Source: Chamaecrista fasciculata (taxonomy: Eukaryota > Streptophyta > Magnoliopsida > Fabales > Fabaceae). From it: a stretch of 64,000 bases of DNA. The position numbers were made by a program, and so were the translations under genes. The notes under the pieces are model-generated. The model did not search any database. It had not been told where the DNA came from and saw nothing but the letters and a program-made list of their open reading frames with translations. Shown here in pieces: positions 23,161 to 35,251 of the stretch (position 1 is the first letter of the stretch; every line of letters begins with the position of its first letter). The stretch spans positions 76,613 to 140,612 of the forward strand of contig QANZ01034009.1 in assembly GCA_003254925.1 (NCBI GenBank), in the 5' to 3' direction.

Positions 23161-24238
23161 CATGGTGTTGTTATGTTGTTATTGGTCTGGGAGGCGGGTG
23201 TATATGTACTGCTTTTTAATATTAAAAAAAAAAAACGAAAATTTGCTTGTTTGTTATTTGTGACTGAATATTATAGTTTTCCAATTACGATTTTATTATA
23301 TTGTATAATTTCATCATCGTGGTCGTATTTTGCTACTTGTTATTGTTTAGGTTTTAGAATTGAATTGTACACACACACACATATATATACTAGGGGCTTT
23401 AGGGCACGCCAATATGCATGTAACGTTTGAATTGATTTAAAGTTGATTATATTAAATTTTTATATTGATAAAAGAGTAAGTTTGGGACCAATTTGAGAAA
23501 TTATGCAAATATGTAAGACTCATCTAAAATAAATAAAATATTTAGGACCAATTTGAAATTACCTCATATGGGAGAGTGAGTGNAAAAAAAAAAAAAAGTT
23601 ACAACTTACAAGTATTTATTTGTATCTTCTTTAATGGTCAGAATTACGTCTTCTAATAATTTGGATAGCATTAATAGTTATAAAGATATTAAAAATGATT
23701 GGAAATATACGACCTGAAATTATTGAAAAAGTGAACGAACAAAATCATAAGTTTGACAAGTTTAAAAACAAATACGAATTTTTTATAAACAAAATAAGTA
23801 GTATTTGAAAATTAAGATTTGAAAACAAATTCGTGTAATGCAGTCCACTCAAATCAAATCCAAAATTAAGAAAAAAAAAATAGTAACAACTTTCCTAATG
23901 TGCTAATTTAATTTAAGTTGGCCAAAAAATTTAATTTAATAACTTTATATCAAAGTAGACGATGAACTAGAACCATTGAACCAAGGCAGAATAAATGTAT
24001 ACGACTGTATATGACAACTATTTTCTGTCTAATTGCATTTTTGTCTTCTTTATCGCATTTGGGTTAATCGAAATCATAAAACCCCATGAAAAACAAGAAA
24101 TTTTTGTGGCTGCATACATTTTCCCAACAGCCTACAGTTCTACATCATCAAATCATACTCGTACAAATCTCAACTGTATCCTTATTTTTATTATTTTTTT
24201 TCAATTTTGTTTGGTTTCACAAATCAGTGAAATCACAA
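23161..24238. other. Spacer between convergent genes
   Basis: AT-rich, with one N at 23583 beside an A run and an ACAC/ATAT microsatellite near 23370. Faint TTGGGACCAATTTGA and TAGGACCAATTTGAA blocks near 23475-23560 recall the TTTGGTCC MITEs but do not form a complete element. No gene. Confidence 0.5.
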
Positions 24239-25636
24239 TCACAAACTATCTCCATAAACAGCAGAATCTAGTGCACACCGACATATCTGCTTCCTAAGAA
24301 ACTCATTAACCACGTCACCCTCATTTCGTTCAATCATCACATAATCCGACAATGACGTGGCACCTCCCGAGTCAACAACGGCTCGTGTTGACTCACTCAT
24401 CATCATCAAATTCACGTTCTTCAACACATACTCCTTTCCCGCCACTTCTCCCAGAATCGCCGATTCCGATAATATCATCCTTTTCTTCTTTTTCTTCTTC
24501 TTATTCACATTCTTATTCTCTTCTTCATCTTCTTCTTGTTGTTTCATTGCCGCTCGCACAATCTCTATCAGCATCGCGTTCGATAAACCCCTCACCCCAC
24601 GCGCGCCGCCCATTATAATCCCCGAGTTCACTCGTCGCCCATACTGAGTTCTCTCCGAGTCGTACAGTAAAACCGATTCGGGACTCCGATTCCTGACTCG
24701 GGTCAACGGGTCGTTGACCACCACCACATTCTTCACGTCGATCATCATTACGTTCTTGAAAGCTCGTTTGACCCGACCCAGTAACATCGGGTAACAAGCC
24801 CATCTCCTCAAACTCAACGGAACGGCGTCGTTTAGAAACCCGGCCAGCGAGTTCTCCGGGTCGAGTTCGCTCGGGTGAAATCCCAGAACCGACCCGTAAC
24901 TCAACGATTCGTTGTTCTTCTTCTCTGTTTCTCGAATCCTCTTCTTACCCCACAATGGCTCTCCCAATTCGACCGTCGCTTTCTTAAAGAAGAATCTCGT
25001 CACATCGAAACAATCGCGAGATTGCTTAGTCGCATTATTATTATTATTATTAGTTTGAGTGTATCGATCGATGAGCGAAAAGAAGGAGTGATTCTCTTGG
25101 CGAATAATGGGGGCGAATCTGGAAGATAAAGAATTTGAAGCGAAGATGAAAACGACGTCGGATTTGGCGGTGAGGCCTGACCTATGAATGAGTCTGAGAA
25201 ACAGCCTGAATTCATCGTCGGTGGTATCATGAGGCACGTGACCCACCACGAGATCGCTCATGGCTCTGTTTCCTCTTCGATACAGAGTACCCATTCGTTG
25301 CAAAGCAGGGGATCCAAAATTCTCATTGTTGTTGTTGTTGTAAAAACTGGTTCTTCTCCACCAATGGGTGGATTTGGATTTGGAAGTGGGATCTTGGAGA
25401 AGAATGCGAGTGGCGGGAGATTTGGAAGTGGATTCGATGGTGGAGAGAGCGAAGAGGATGAGAGTGATGAGGAAGAGGATAGCGCAAATGGAAATGGTGG
25501 ATTGAGCTTTGGAAAGAAGAACATTTGGATTAGTTCTACTGAAGGAGGAAGAAGAAGAAGAGAGAAGCTTGGTTTTGTGGGGAACATTTACAATGGCAGG
25601 GTTTTCTTCCGGGAAGAACACTACGAGAAGACCCAT
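24239..25636 (-). CDS. Single-exon type II membrane protein, function unknown
   Basis: An uninterrupted 465-codon frame, much longer than chance in this AT-rich DNA and richer in GC than its surroundings. The N-terminal ~45 residues are Ser-rich. Residues 46-67 (ISICAILFLITLILFAL) form one hydrophobic segment, suggesting a signal anchor with the bulk in the lumen. The globular part carries LVVGHVPHDTTDDEFRLFLR, FGSPALQRMGTLYRRG and ALVVNDP-like (NVVVVNDPL) segments that recall plant-specific membrane proteins with a glycosyltransferase-like fold (DUF7780-type). That assignment is from memory and weak. Low-complexity Asn and Lys runs interrupt it near residues 195-205 and 375-382. It is tail-to-tail with villin. 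No catalytic DxD motif can be assigned with confidence. Several frames on the opposite strand are its shadows. Confidence 0.8.
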   Translation of the reverse strand: MGLLVVFFPEENPAIVNVPHKTKLLSSSSSSFSRTNPNVLLSKAQSTISICAILFLITLILFALSTIESTSKSPATRILLQDPTSKSKSTHWWRRTSFYNNNNNENFGSPALQRMGTLYRRGNRAMSDLVVGHVPHDTTDDEFRLFLRLIHRSGLTAKSDVVFIFASNSLSSRFAPIIRQENHSFFSLIDRYTQTNNNNNNATKQSRDCFDVTRFFFKKATVELGEPLWGKKRIRETEKKNNESLSYGSVLGFHPSELDPENSLAGFLNDAVPLSLRRWACYPMLLGRVKRAFKNVMMIDVKNVVVVNDPLTRVRNRSPESVLLYDSERTQYGRRVNSGIIMGGARGVRGLSNAMLIEIVRAAMKQQEEDEEENKNVNKKKKKKKRMILSESAILGEVAGKEYVLKNVNLMMMSESTRAVVDSGGATSLSDYVMIERNEGDVVNEFLRKQICRCALDSAVYGDSL

Positions 25637-26299
25637 TTTACTGATACGAATTACGATCGATCTCGATGGCTGATTCTGTTGTTAGTTTCTTCTATGTGAA
25701 GCTTTCTTTTTAACTTTCTCTCTCTTCTTTTCTAGTGGTGTTAATTTGGAGAAGAGAAGAGAAGAGTATTATATATGATGGTGAATGATGATGAGGCTAT
25801 CTCTGTTTCTGATTCCTATTTGCACACGCTGCATTTTGTTGACCTGTTCTTTCTTTTTCTTCGTTTGATGGTGTGTTTATGACGATAGTGCCCCCGTCTT
25901 TCACAGCAGTCAACTTAAAAAAATGAACAAATTAATGATTTATTATTGAAAGATGAGAGTTGTCTCAAATCTCAATTTTGTCTTTAACAAATGGAACTAA
26001 TGTGATTTAGTCTCTGAAAAATATGACTGCACTAGAAGTCTAATTTTAAATTTTGTCAGAAGTAACAATTGATTGAGGTTTAAAAAATAAAAACATATTT
26101 TTTGTTAAATTTGAATTAATGTTTTGATAAAATAATCAAATTGATTAGTAAATAGCCGAGTTTCTTAAATAATAAGTACAATAGACTTTGTTAATAGAGA
26201 GACAAAACTTTTTTCAATAATCATATAATAGGCCTTAAGACAGTACCTCATGGTAAGACGTCTTTACGGCACATTTCCTATCAAGATGCCACGTCAGCG

Positions 26300-26720
26300 T
26301 ATTTATTCAAGAAGATGATATGATATTTGTGATTTGGCCATTAAAGGTTGGTGGGAATCTCTCCCAATCAAGCTTCTCTCAACTAATCTCAATCATACAC
26401 CACAATCAGGGAATAATGATTCACTTATCTTTAATTGGCAAAACAATATCTTCCTACATCTATCAAATATTAAATGCCAAAGATTACAATTCGTCTCCGA
26501 TATCATGAGAAGATATCTCTCCTACAATCAAGGAATCATCTCTCCTCAATCAAAGGAGTTTCCTCCAATGGATTCCCCCCAATAAGCCTATAAATACAAG
26601 ATAAAAACCCTAAGAGAATGTACCCTACTCACCCTCATTTCATATCCTTTCTCGTCTCATAAAAATCTTGCTTTGAACCAAGAAACGATCTTTGGCTAAA
26701 TCCTGATTCATCACATATGA
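26300..26720 (+). mobile_element. Possible LTR fragment (promoter-like architecture)
   Basis: A region of repeated AATC/CTCTC words is followed by CCTATAAATACAAG near 26586 and then a C/T-rich leader, as in the R-U5 part of many plant LTRs. No paired LTR, primer-binding site or coding domain is seen. A gene promoter without a gene is the alternative, since no frame follows. Confidence 0.25.
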
Positions 26721-29626
26721 TTTATCTCTCTTTGATTGTTATATAGGGATAAAATATAGATTTTATAAAAAAAATTACAATAATCAAATTGATTGTAATT
26801 TCATTTTTTATAATTTGAATACTCTAAATTTATATTTTTGAGAATAAATTGGCATATTTATTAAATTTTAAAAATTGAATTATTAATTTAATAAAAAAAT
26901 AAGTACTTACAATAAAAGCACCAGGTTGAAGTTGGAGATCAGAAACGAGGAAATGGAAAAGAAACAAAAACCACTATGGAAAAGTGTTTTTTTTTTTTTN
27001 TTTACTCTATATATGCATTTCCAAAGCAGGGGATTCTCATGTATATAATACACCTCCAATCTCCATTACTCCATATCAATCAATTCAATGCTCTTTGTTT
27101 TGGTATACTATTGAAGACTCAATTTCATCAATATTGTTATTTGTTAAGATGTTATTTCTTTTTAATTTAAGAGGAAAATTCTATATAAATTTCATTATAT
27201 TTTTATTTATATTCTCTATCTTTCGTGGTTGACAAAAATATTTTATCATCTACTATGATTAGTCAAATAAAATATTTCTAAAACATGTCTCATTATAGTT
27301 TAATTAATCAATTTATAACAAATATACAATAAATCTTATATATATATATATGATTTAAAAAAAAATATATCATAGAAAACATTGAACTTGTTTCATTCAA
27401 AGTGGTCACCCTATCCCATTATAAAAATATAATACCTTTATTAAATACCCTTTAATGCTCAATAACCGATAAAATATATATAACAGAAGCATTGCATTAA
27501 GTTTAAAGCAAAATCTATCCATGCATAATATATATATATATATTGGTTTTTGCATGTAATAAATAAAATAAGGGATTTCATTATTAAAGTTTTTGTATCT
27601 TTTTTTAATTTTTCCTTCTGTGTAAAGGAAGATCCAGTGGAAGGTTCCAATAGACAAAGTTAAGCCACGAGGCACCATAGTTGCTTTTTGATGCTGGTGG
27701 CTATATATACATATATATGCATACTGTATACAGTTGGAAACCGAAGCTTCCTATCTCTTTACTTAATTCACCTTCCTATATATGCATACTTAATTCACCT
27801 TTCAATGCCACGCCATATTCGGGCTCTCTTGTCATATTATAGATTTTTATATTTTCATAAATTATTTATTTGTTTGTTTAGTACCACAAGAAGAAAATTT
27901 AGATGGTACAATTAAAGTTTTGAGAGAATGATATTTTACAATTAAAACCAAAGGTTGTCACTTAGCTGAGTGCATGTGCATAACTGCATATATACTAGCT
28001 GCATGCCTTCTTTCACCTACTACTTTTTTCAACCTGTCTTCCTATGATTGGATCATATAGATATAGGTGGTTGATTTAACACTGACATCTATCAACATTA
28101 TATATTTACATATTCTTGGGGGTGTATTTTTTGTTGAATTAAATTGGATTATCTGTTTATGAACGTGTTTAACATGAATCATATATGACTTTTGAGAAAA
28201 TCTTATTTAAGCACTCATAGTATCAAATCAGCAACTTTTCTGAGGAATATTAGACATGATAGAGGTAAAGTACTGTGATATATTCTATTTAAGCACGTTT
28301 GAGAGTTGAAATCTTGCGAGGATTTGTCCCCTTTTTAATCAAAATATAAAAGTAAATCAGTTTCTGGCTCACAACAGAATATTTGTATTATTAATTTGGT
28401 CATTACCAAAAAGAAAATAACGGTATGACCATGGGCTCCTTTGAGAATTTATGTTGTAGATTCATTATCCTTGTGGTATGAGATCCATGGCTCATTAATT
28501 ATTTTTTTGGTCAATCATGAGTTCATGACTCATTTTATATATAGACGACCTTTGTTGTACAATCTTGTGGGCCTTTTAATTATGTCCTAACGTAAGGCCC
28601 AAACAAATGTAATGAACACAAAATATGACTGAAATTGAAGAATCAAATGTCATGGACCCAAATAAAAAGACTAAAAACACAGAAAAAAAAAAATAGAGAA
28701 TCATATGTGATACTATGGCATGCAAAATGTTGAGGTAATTTAATTTCTAATATGGTTTTAATACACAAGATAATTTCTAATTTAGTTGTTCTACTGCTAG
28801 CTTAATTTCAATACAAACAAATGGCATACTTTGGATTCCTTAGGCTTTAGCTTTCAAGGAATTTGAGTTTTTTTTTTTTTTTAAATTAGCATAGCCATAA
28901 GATATTCACCTAGTCATTTTTTTAATATAAATATAATTCATTGTTTTTTTAATGAAAAAAAAATCTCACCATGAGAATAATTTTTTTCCACTTTAAAAGT
29001 TCAAACACTTTTCTACAAAAAAAAAAAGAGGAACATTTTACATTTAAGAAGAATGTAGAACTTTTATTGATTGCTCAAGTAGTAGGAGATGGTTTTCATT
29101 TTGTGATGTCTTCTTACTATTTTAGATCTACAATTTGAACTTATTTTCAAAAGCAAGATGATAGTGGAGAACAAATATTTAGAGAAGACAATTAGATCTA
29201 GAGAAATATGGGGAAATCAACGAAACAAATATGGATTTCAACTATCAATGAGATGTGGATGCTAGTATGCAGCACTTTTTCGTAGAAACCTTTCATTTAG
29301 GCTCAATGCTCGCTGGTTTATTTCTTATATAATTTTATGTAAGATAAGGTTTTGCTAACAAGTTTTTCCATTTTGTATGTTGTGGTGATAATCTGTGGTT
29401 TGTATTAATTTCCTTTCCGAGTCGGCGGCTTCTCATTTTATCTTCTATTTGGTGGTGCCTAAGTTAAGTTTAGTGTGTTTTATTTAACTTACTTGGTTTC
29501 TCTTTTTCTTATCATTTTGTTTTTGGCTTTGAATCCTTATTCTAACAAAAAGAAATTGCATATAGAGATTCAAGACAACAAGATTTTTTAAAAAAAGATT
29601 ATTATGAGAAGTGGCTAAATGTTATA

Positions 29627-29673
29627 GATAGAGCTAATAGTTTTTTTTTTTTGGCCAACGATAGAGCTAATAG
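29627..29673 (-). mobile_element. 19-bp poly(T)-GGCCAAC insert with 14-bp TSD
   Basis: GATAGAGCTAATAG at 29627-29640 recurs exactly at 29660-29673. Between them are 12 T's and GGCCAAC. On the minus strand this reads GTTGGCC plus an A tail, like a retrotransposon 3' end with almost no body. Compare 42619-42660 and 71-120. Confidence 0.6.
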
Positions 29674-30428
29674 TTTGGAGACAAATTAAATAGGAGTCAA
29701 ATTGAAAAACAACAATTTTTGCTACATCTCAAATTTAAAGAACCTTATCAAAACTATTTGAATTAAAATTAGGATACCAAACCACCAGATTCACCTAAAA
29801 AGTTAATAGCAGAAAAGCTGTGCATTATGCATATCGCATAGCTGGCGAAGGGGAAATGAATCGTTTCAATTTCTTTTTATAAAAGTTAATAAGTTTGAAA
29901 TGTAAACACAAAAATCCGGAAAACATGAAATTTTCTTAAATAATAGAAGATAATAGATTATATAATATATGATATGATGATGAGCTTATATGTCAGGCGA
30001 AGGAAGCATAATGGCAGGAGGTGAGATTCTGAGAATTGAAAAATAAATAAATAACCGTTGGCTCAGCCTCGTGAACCTTTTGAATGCATTGCCATTTTGA
30101 AGGCTTAATTCGTAGGCAGCAGAAACTATAAAGAAAGTATAAAACTGCGTACCAACCCCCTTTATTACTAAAACTATAAATCTGCAACATCATTCTTCGG
30201 ATTCCTTTTTAGACCCATCATCACTCATCACTTCATATATACACACAGCTTCCACGAGTTACCACATACTATACAAGTGGCACCCACGTACTCATCCTTA
30301 TCACTTACGTTACACATGTTTTTATCAATACATCAATAATAGTACTTTTATCTTAGAATCCTATCAAAATCAAAATTATTTGTATAATAATGTACAAGAA
30401 AAAAAATAAAAAATAATTATATAAAAAA

Positions 30429-30841
30429 GGTCAAAGTGCACTTTTAGTCCCATAACTTTTGCTAAGATTTCAATTTGGTCCTACAACTTCTTTTGTTGCA
30501 TTTTTTGTCCCATATCTTTTGCTCAAGTTGCAGGTTTGGTCCCGTGTTGCACTTTTGGTCTCATATCTTTAGGTCATGTTGCAGAATTAGTCATATACCT
30601 TTTAATTAAGTTGCAGAATTGGTCTTATATTTTTGGATCAAGTGGGACTGATGTTGAAACTTTTTGTAAAGATATAAGACTAATTCTGCAACCTGACCAA
30701 AAGATATGAGACCAAAAGTGATGCATGCGGGACCAAATATGCATTTTTGCAAAGATATGGGATCAAAAGTGCAACAAAAAATGTTATGGGACCAAATTGA
30801 GACCTGAACAAAAGTTATAAGACCAAAAATGCACTTTGACC
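30429..30841. mobile_element. Mutator-like hairpin MITE with 9-bp TSD
   Basis: The ends GGTCAAAGTGCA and TGCACTTTGACC are perfect inverses, and the two ~200-bp arms pair along nearly their full length. TATAAAAAA flanks it on both sides (30420-30428 and 30842-30850), a 9-bp duplication typical of Mutator-like elements. It is non-coding. It lies about 300 bp upstream of the AP2-like gene's leader and could influence that promoter. Confidence 0.75.
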
Positions 30842-31152
30842 TATAAAAAACTGAAGAGCATCGTCCTGTTGCTCTTTTACTCCCTGCTTAACAAATTTAT
30901 CCACTCCAATGATGAGTCAATCACCTTATTACCCTCTCGCTCTCATAGCCGTTATAGTCTAGGAATGGCATTGTCACTGCCAAACCACAAAAGGACAAAT
31001 CCGTAATTACAGCCACAATCACTCTTGACCGAACCATGACGTTTTCTTCTTCCACTGTGAGTCAAATTACCATCCCATCCGAAAAACACGCACACTGAAA
31101 AATCTGATCAATTCATCTCTCTCTTTCTCTCTCTGAGTTTGTTATTTAATCA

Positions 31153-31178
31153 CTGTGTGTGTGTGTGTGTGTGTGTGT
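31153..31178 (+). repeat. (GT)n microsatellite in AP2 leader
   Basis: A GT dinucleotide run ends 28 bases before the chosen AP2 start codon. An in-frame upstream ATG at 31155 would encode Cys-Val repeats, which argues that it is not the real start. Confidence 0.9.
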
Positions 31179-31205
31179 CTAGGGTTGAATTATTCCGTTA
31201 CAACC

Positions 31206-34200
31206 ATGGCTTCCTCTTCCTCTGATCCTGCAGGCAAATCCGAAGTTGGCCGTGGCGGCGGCGAAACAGAGACTGGTGAAGCAGTAGCAGCAGCGATGAA
31301 CAAGAACGACGATCAGTTAATAGTGTACAGAGAATTCAAGAAAAGCAAGAAAGAGAGAGGATGTACGGCCAAAGAGCGAATCAGCAGAATGCCTCCTTCT
31401 ACCGCCGGAAAACGCAGCTCCATATATCGCGGCGTCACTAGGTCAATTTCTCCTTCCTTCCTTTGCTTTCTTAATTACCAAGTTTCTCCAACAAATTTCA
31501 ATTTCACAACTCCGACTATACACCTACATACTCTTGTTTGATTAATTGCTACTTTATGCCTAATTTATCAACCACAAAGCTTCACAGATTATATATCTTA
31601 ATTTTCTTCTGTTTCTTCTTCTTCTCTAAGTGAGAAGCATATTGAAACAGAATATGTTATGTGCCACGTCAGAATGCGTAAGATTGTATGTCAAAAGTTG
31701 TTTTCACCATATGCTGTTGGGTTTTGATCATACGAGTGAGGTTCTGATTGCTCTAGTTTTTCGTGAATTGATTAATGATTTAGGCATAGATGGACTGGTC
31801 GTTATGAAGCACATCTTTGGGATAAAACTACATGGAACCAAAATCAGAATAAGAAAGGAAAGCAAGGTTCTCTCTCACTCTCTCTCTCTCTGCTTTCCTC
31901 GCTTTGTCTCTTTCACGCTCTTACGTACTCCTACGGTTACTTATACCATCTCTTTATTATATTGTGCATGAATTGGTTCGACAACGATTCATTCGTGGCG
32001 CCAGTTTACTTGGGTAAGTAAGTTGGCAATTTTGTGCTTCCTTCCTTGTTATTCATCATCATCTTCTGTTTTTGTTTTTTTCTCATGGCATTTAATTTAT
32101 GCAGGGGCATATGATGACGAAGAGGCTGCAGCTAGAGCATACGACCTTGCTGCTTTAAAATATTGGGGTCCAGGGACTCTCATAAATTTTCCAGTAAGAT
32201 AAATACTTTGCATTGTTGATTTGTTTTGATGATTTGTTCATGTTTAGGTTATGCCGTGATTTCTCTAAAGACTAGCAATAGTTCTCTTGGGCTAAAATAC
32301 AGTAAATAAAAAGTTCTCCAAATTGCTTACGCAGTATATTATTATTATTTATTAAACATTAATTGCATTAGATATAATAAGCATTTAATTTCTGCATCAA
32401 ATTTGATCTGTGTACTGCAGGTGACTGATTATAAAAGAGATCTTGAAGAAATGCAGAATTTTTCAAGAGAAGAATACCTTGCATCTTTACGGCGGTGTGT
32501 ATGAAATCCACCCAATATTTTCAACCAGGAAATCATACTGCTTCTTATTATGATGCTTTCTGCAGGAAGAGCAGTGGCTTTTCAAGAGGAATCTCAAAAT
32601 ATCGTGGACTCTCCAGGTGTGAATTCATCAGGAAGGGTACTAAATGCATGACACACACGCACAAATATATCCTTTTTTGGTTTTCAAGTAAAAATGTTGG
32701 TTTACAAGCTTTCTAAGACACATTGAATTCTAATGCTCCTCATTATTCGCATTTAAGGTGTCTAAGATGTTCTTAATTGTTAATTTTCATTCTGTATTTC
32801 ATGTTGTATGTGATGGTACATGAAAGTAGTCGGTGGGAACCATCATATGGTCGAATGGCTGGATCTGACTACTTCAATAGTATCCTTTATGGTAAGTTCT
32901 AATCAAATTTAGAGTTCAAGCATCGTGTATCAAACATATGTATACAAAGCACATAAGCACATTCTTTTGGGCACAACATTCAATAACCATCTAACAGTTA
33001 TAATGTTAAAGGTACAGGTGATGATCCAGCTTCACAAAGTGAATATTTAAGTGGTTTTAGTGGAAACAGAAAAATTGACTTAACAAGTTACATCAAGTGG
33101 TGGGGATCTAATAAAAGCCGCCAACCTGATTCTGGAATCAAAGATGCTTGCAGTGAACTAAAAACATTGGAGCAGCAAGTCCAGCCTAGCGAACCATATC
33201 AGATGCCCAAGTTAGGCATGCCACATGATGGAAAAAAGCATAAAAATTCTTCAGTTTCTGCCTTAAGTATCTTGTCGCGATCAGCAGCCTACAAGAGTTT
33301 GCAAGAGAAAGCATCAAAGAAAGAGGAAAATAATACTGATCCTCATGAGAATGAAAACAAAAGTACCATCAATAAGTTGGACCGTGGCAAGGAAGTTGAG
33401 AAATCATCAGATCATGAAGCTGCAATAATGGGCATGAGTGGAACATTGTCTCTTCAAAGAGATGTTTACCCATTGGCTCCAATATTCTTGTCCGCGCCAC
33501 TTCTGACAGCTTATAATTCTGTGGATCCCTTAGTAGATCCTGTTCTGTGGACGTCTCTTGCTCCTATGCTTCCCGCTGGCCCTTCTCGTATCGCTGAGGT
33601 TGGTAAATTTGCTTTTGTGCCTTACTTTCTTCAGAAGAATTGAAATTACATGATAATTTTCAAGTTATTAAGACATCATCACAAAACGAATGAAGTGACT
33701 TACCAGCTGCCTTAGATGAGAAGACATAAGATATGTGTTATGATTTGTGTGTAAATTACTGATATTCAAGATGAAAAGTTCATTTAAAGTAACTCCATTA
33801 CTAACAAAACTAATAAACCTGAATGTTCACTTCTTAGAGTTCGCGTCAATTTGAATCAACACCATGATATGATGTTTTAAAAAGCCTGGTAGACTCCTAT
33901 GCGTTTACCCTGATAGTTGTGATTCTAAATACATCACTAATATATATACACACTTTTTTAGCATATGTGATTTTATTTTTAAATCTTTTATAAATGTTGT
34001 ATAAATTTTAGACAAAAGTGTCATATGACAATATTTCATGAATCACATCTTACCGTCAGAGACACACTGAGCTTATTTGACAGTCAGGTGCAGTACATGA
34101 AATGCTAACATAACACTTTTCCCAAATTTATGCAATTTTCACTAAATTTTTTTTAAAAAAAATCGCATCTAGTTCATGTGAGGTAAAACTTTTTTCTTTG

Positions 34201-34504
34201 GATTTTGAGGCAAAAAATTTATAGTCAAAATGTTATTTAAGTTAAGAGGTATTTAAATTATCTTTCAACCATATCAAGGAGAAGCAGCCTCATATGGAAT
34301 TAAATCCACCTTACAATAATCATGGGTGTCACTAAACAATTGTCATATATCTCGTTTCTTCCTCAGGTAACCTTATATGGTAAGGATAAGAATTAGTCAT
34401 CACATTCTATGTAGATTCATACCACTAGGAACATATGGATTCATTTGCAGGTTACAAAGACAGAGGCCAGTTCATCTTACACAATTTTTCAGCCAGAGGA
34501 GTGA
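31206..34504 (+). CDS. AP2-like transcription factor, At2g41710 type
   Basis: Nuclear DNA-binding factor of the AP2 subfamily (WRINKLED/AINTEGUMENTA-like relatives). The ATG at 31206 (AACCATGGC) gives [17 protein letters not shown]2 repeat 1 spans about residues 72-138 ([20 protein letters not shown], then [20 protein letters not shown]). Repeat 2 is reduced, keeping [13 protein letters not shown] and ending near [11 protein letters not shown]. The tail ends [11 protein letters not shown]. Exons: 31206-31441, 31784-31866, 32005-32013 (9 nt), 32105-32193, 32421-32494, 32566-32616, 32827-32891, 33012-33598, 34451-34504. They total 1248 bases, 415 residues, with phases consistent. The acceptor at 33011 has an in-frame alternative 6 bases on (33017), which would remove two residues. 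Targets cannot be inferred. Confidence 0.92.
32005..32013 (+). other. 9-nt AP2 micro-exon encoding VYL
   Basis: TTTACTTGG sits between GCGCCAG and GTAAGT. With one base from each side it supplies Val-Tyr-Leu (residues 107-109) of the conserved QVYLGAYD motif. This 9-base exon is a known trait of AP2-family genes such as WRI1, where the VYL residues are needed for function. Leaving it out keeps the frame but removes the motif. Confidence 0.92.
34000..34140. mobile_element. Small inverted-repeat element in last AP2 intron
   Basis: GTGTCATATGACAATATTTC is mirrored by the inverse of GAAATGCTAACATAACAC, with TTTGACAGTC and GACTGTCAAA-like words between. A sister copy with the same layout lies in the proximal ABCG gene near 53535-53690. 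Confidence 0.4.
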
Positions 34505-35242
34505 TTGGACACATTCCTGAAAGTTCTAAGGAGATAGCATACATGATACTGTAATGTTCCGATATATATAGCTTGAACTAAGTTACATGGATTTTAGAGA
34601 TGAAAAGATTACTATGTTACTCGATGATATATATCAATGTTTTTGTAGTGGGTATCAGAGACACAGAGGGGAAAATTTTGCTTTCAAAGGGATTTTCTGT
34701 ACAGAACAAGAAGAGTAATTATGTAGTAATATATCATATATGAATAAATTTTTGCATGAAGAATTGAATTTATCGGATCTTACCATATTCTTTTCCTTTG
34801 AGTTTGGTTTGTGTTTCTTTCAGTGAATTAGAACAATAATTTTCAGAGGAAAGTTTTCGGTAATCTATCCATTTATTCTTTCTTTTAACTTGCCAAGGTG
34901 TAATGGCTTGAGCTCAGTGTAACATTTTTTTTCAATGGGAAAATTCACAAGTCTTCATATTTGAATTTGCAAGTTATGATTTGAGATTTGTGACTAATCA
35001 ATCACAATTTTTCGGTGAACAAACACTAGATTTCAAAATTCTGATATTATTGCATTTTGATGTTCCCCATTTCTTTACCAATCAATATCAAGATAGTGTA
35101 AATTTAAAGCATACTCTGTATTGTGATTTTCCTCTTGACTTTTATATGAGCAACAGTGATGCACTTTATACATCACTATTCACTAATTCATTCAATAACT
35201 CTATAATCTAAGCAATTAAATTTTATTTTCATATATAGCTAT
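34505..35242 (+). other. AP2 3' UTR and downstream spacer
   Basis: About 250 bases after the stop, TGAATAAATTTTTGC near 34740 could serve as a polyadenylation region. The rest to the Mutator-like element at 35252 shows no gene. Confidence 0.4.
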
Positions 35243-35251
35243 TAAAAGAAA

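Larger units (their letters stand above)
25637..30428. other. Gene-free spacer, 4.8 kb
   Basis: No coding sequence is supported. It holds a possible LTR-like stretch (26300-26720), an N at 27000 beside a T run, several (AT)n tracts near 27340 and 27530, and a tiny TSD-flanked insert at 29627-29673. The remainder is AT-rich with nothing nameable. Confidence 0.6.

Noticed and set aside
24352..25699. Several long frames opposite or overlapping the single-exon membrane protein gene
   Set aside because: Antisense or out-of-frame shadows of the 465-codon gene. Their low complexity (Ser, Phe, Asp/Glu runs) mirrors its repeats.
31155..31205. Upstream in-frame ATG for the AP2-like gene
   Set aside because: It would encode Cys-Val repeats from a GT microsatellite. 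The ATG at 31206 has better context and a family-like N-terminus.
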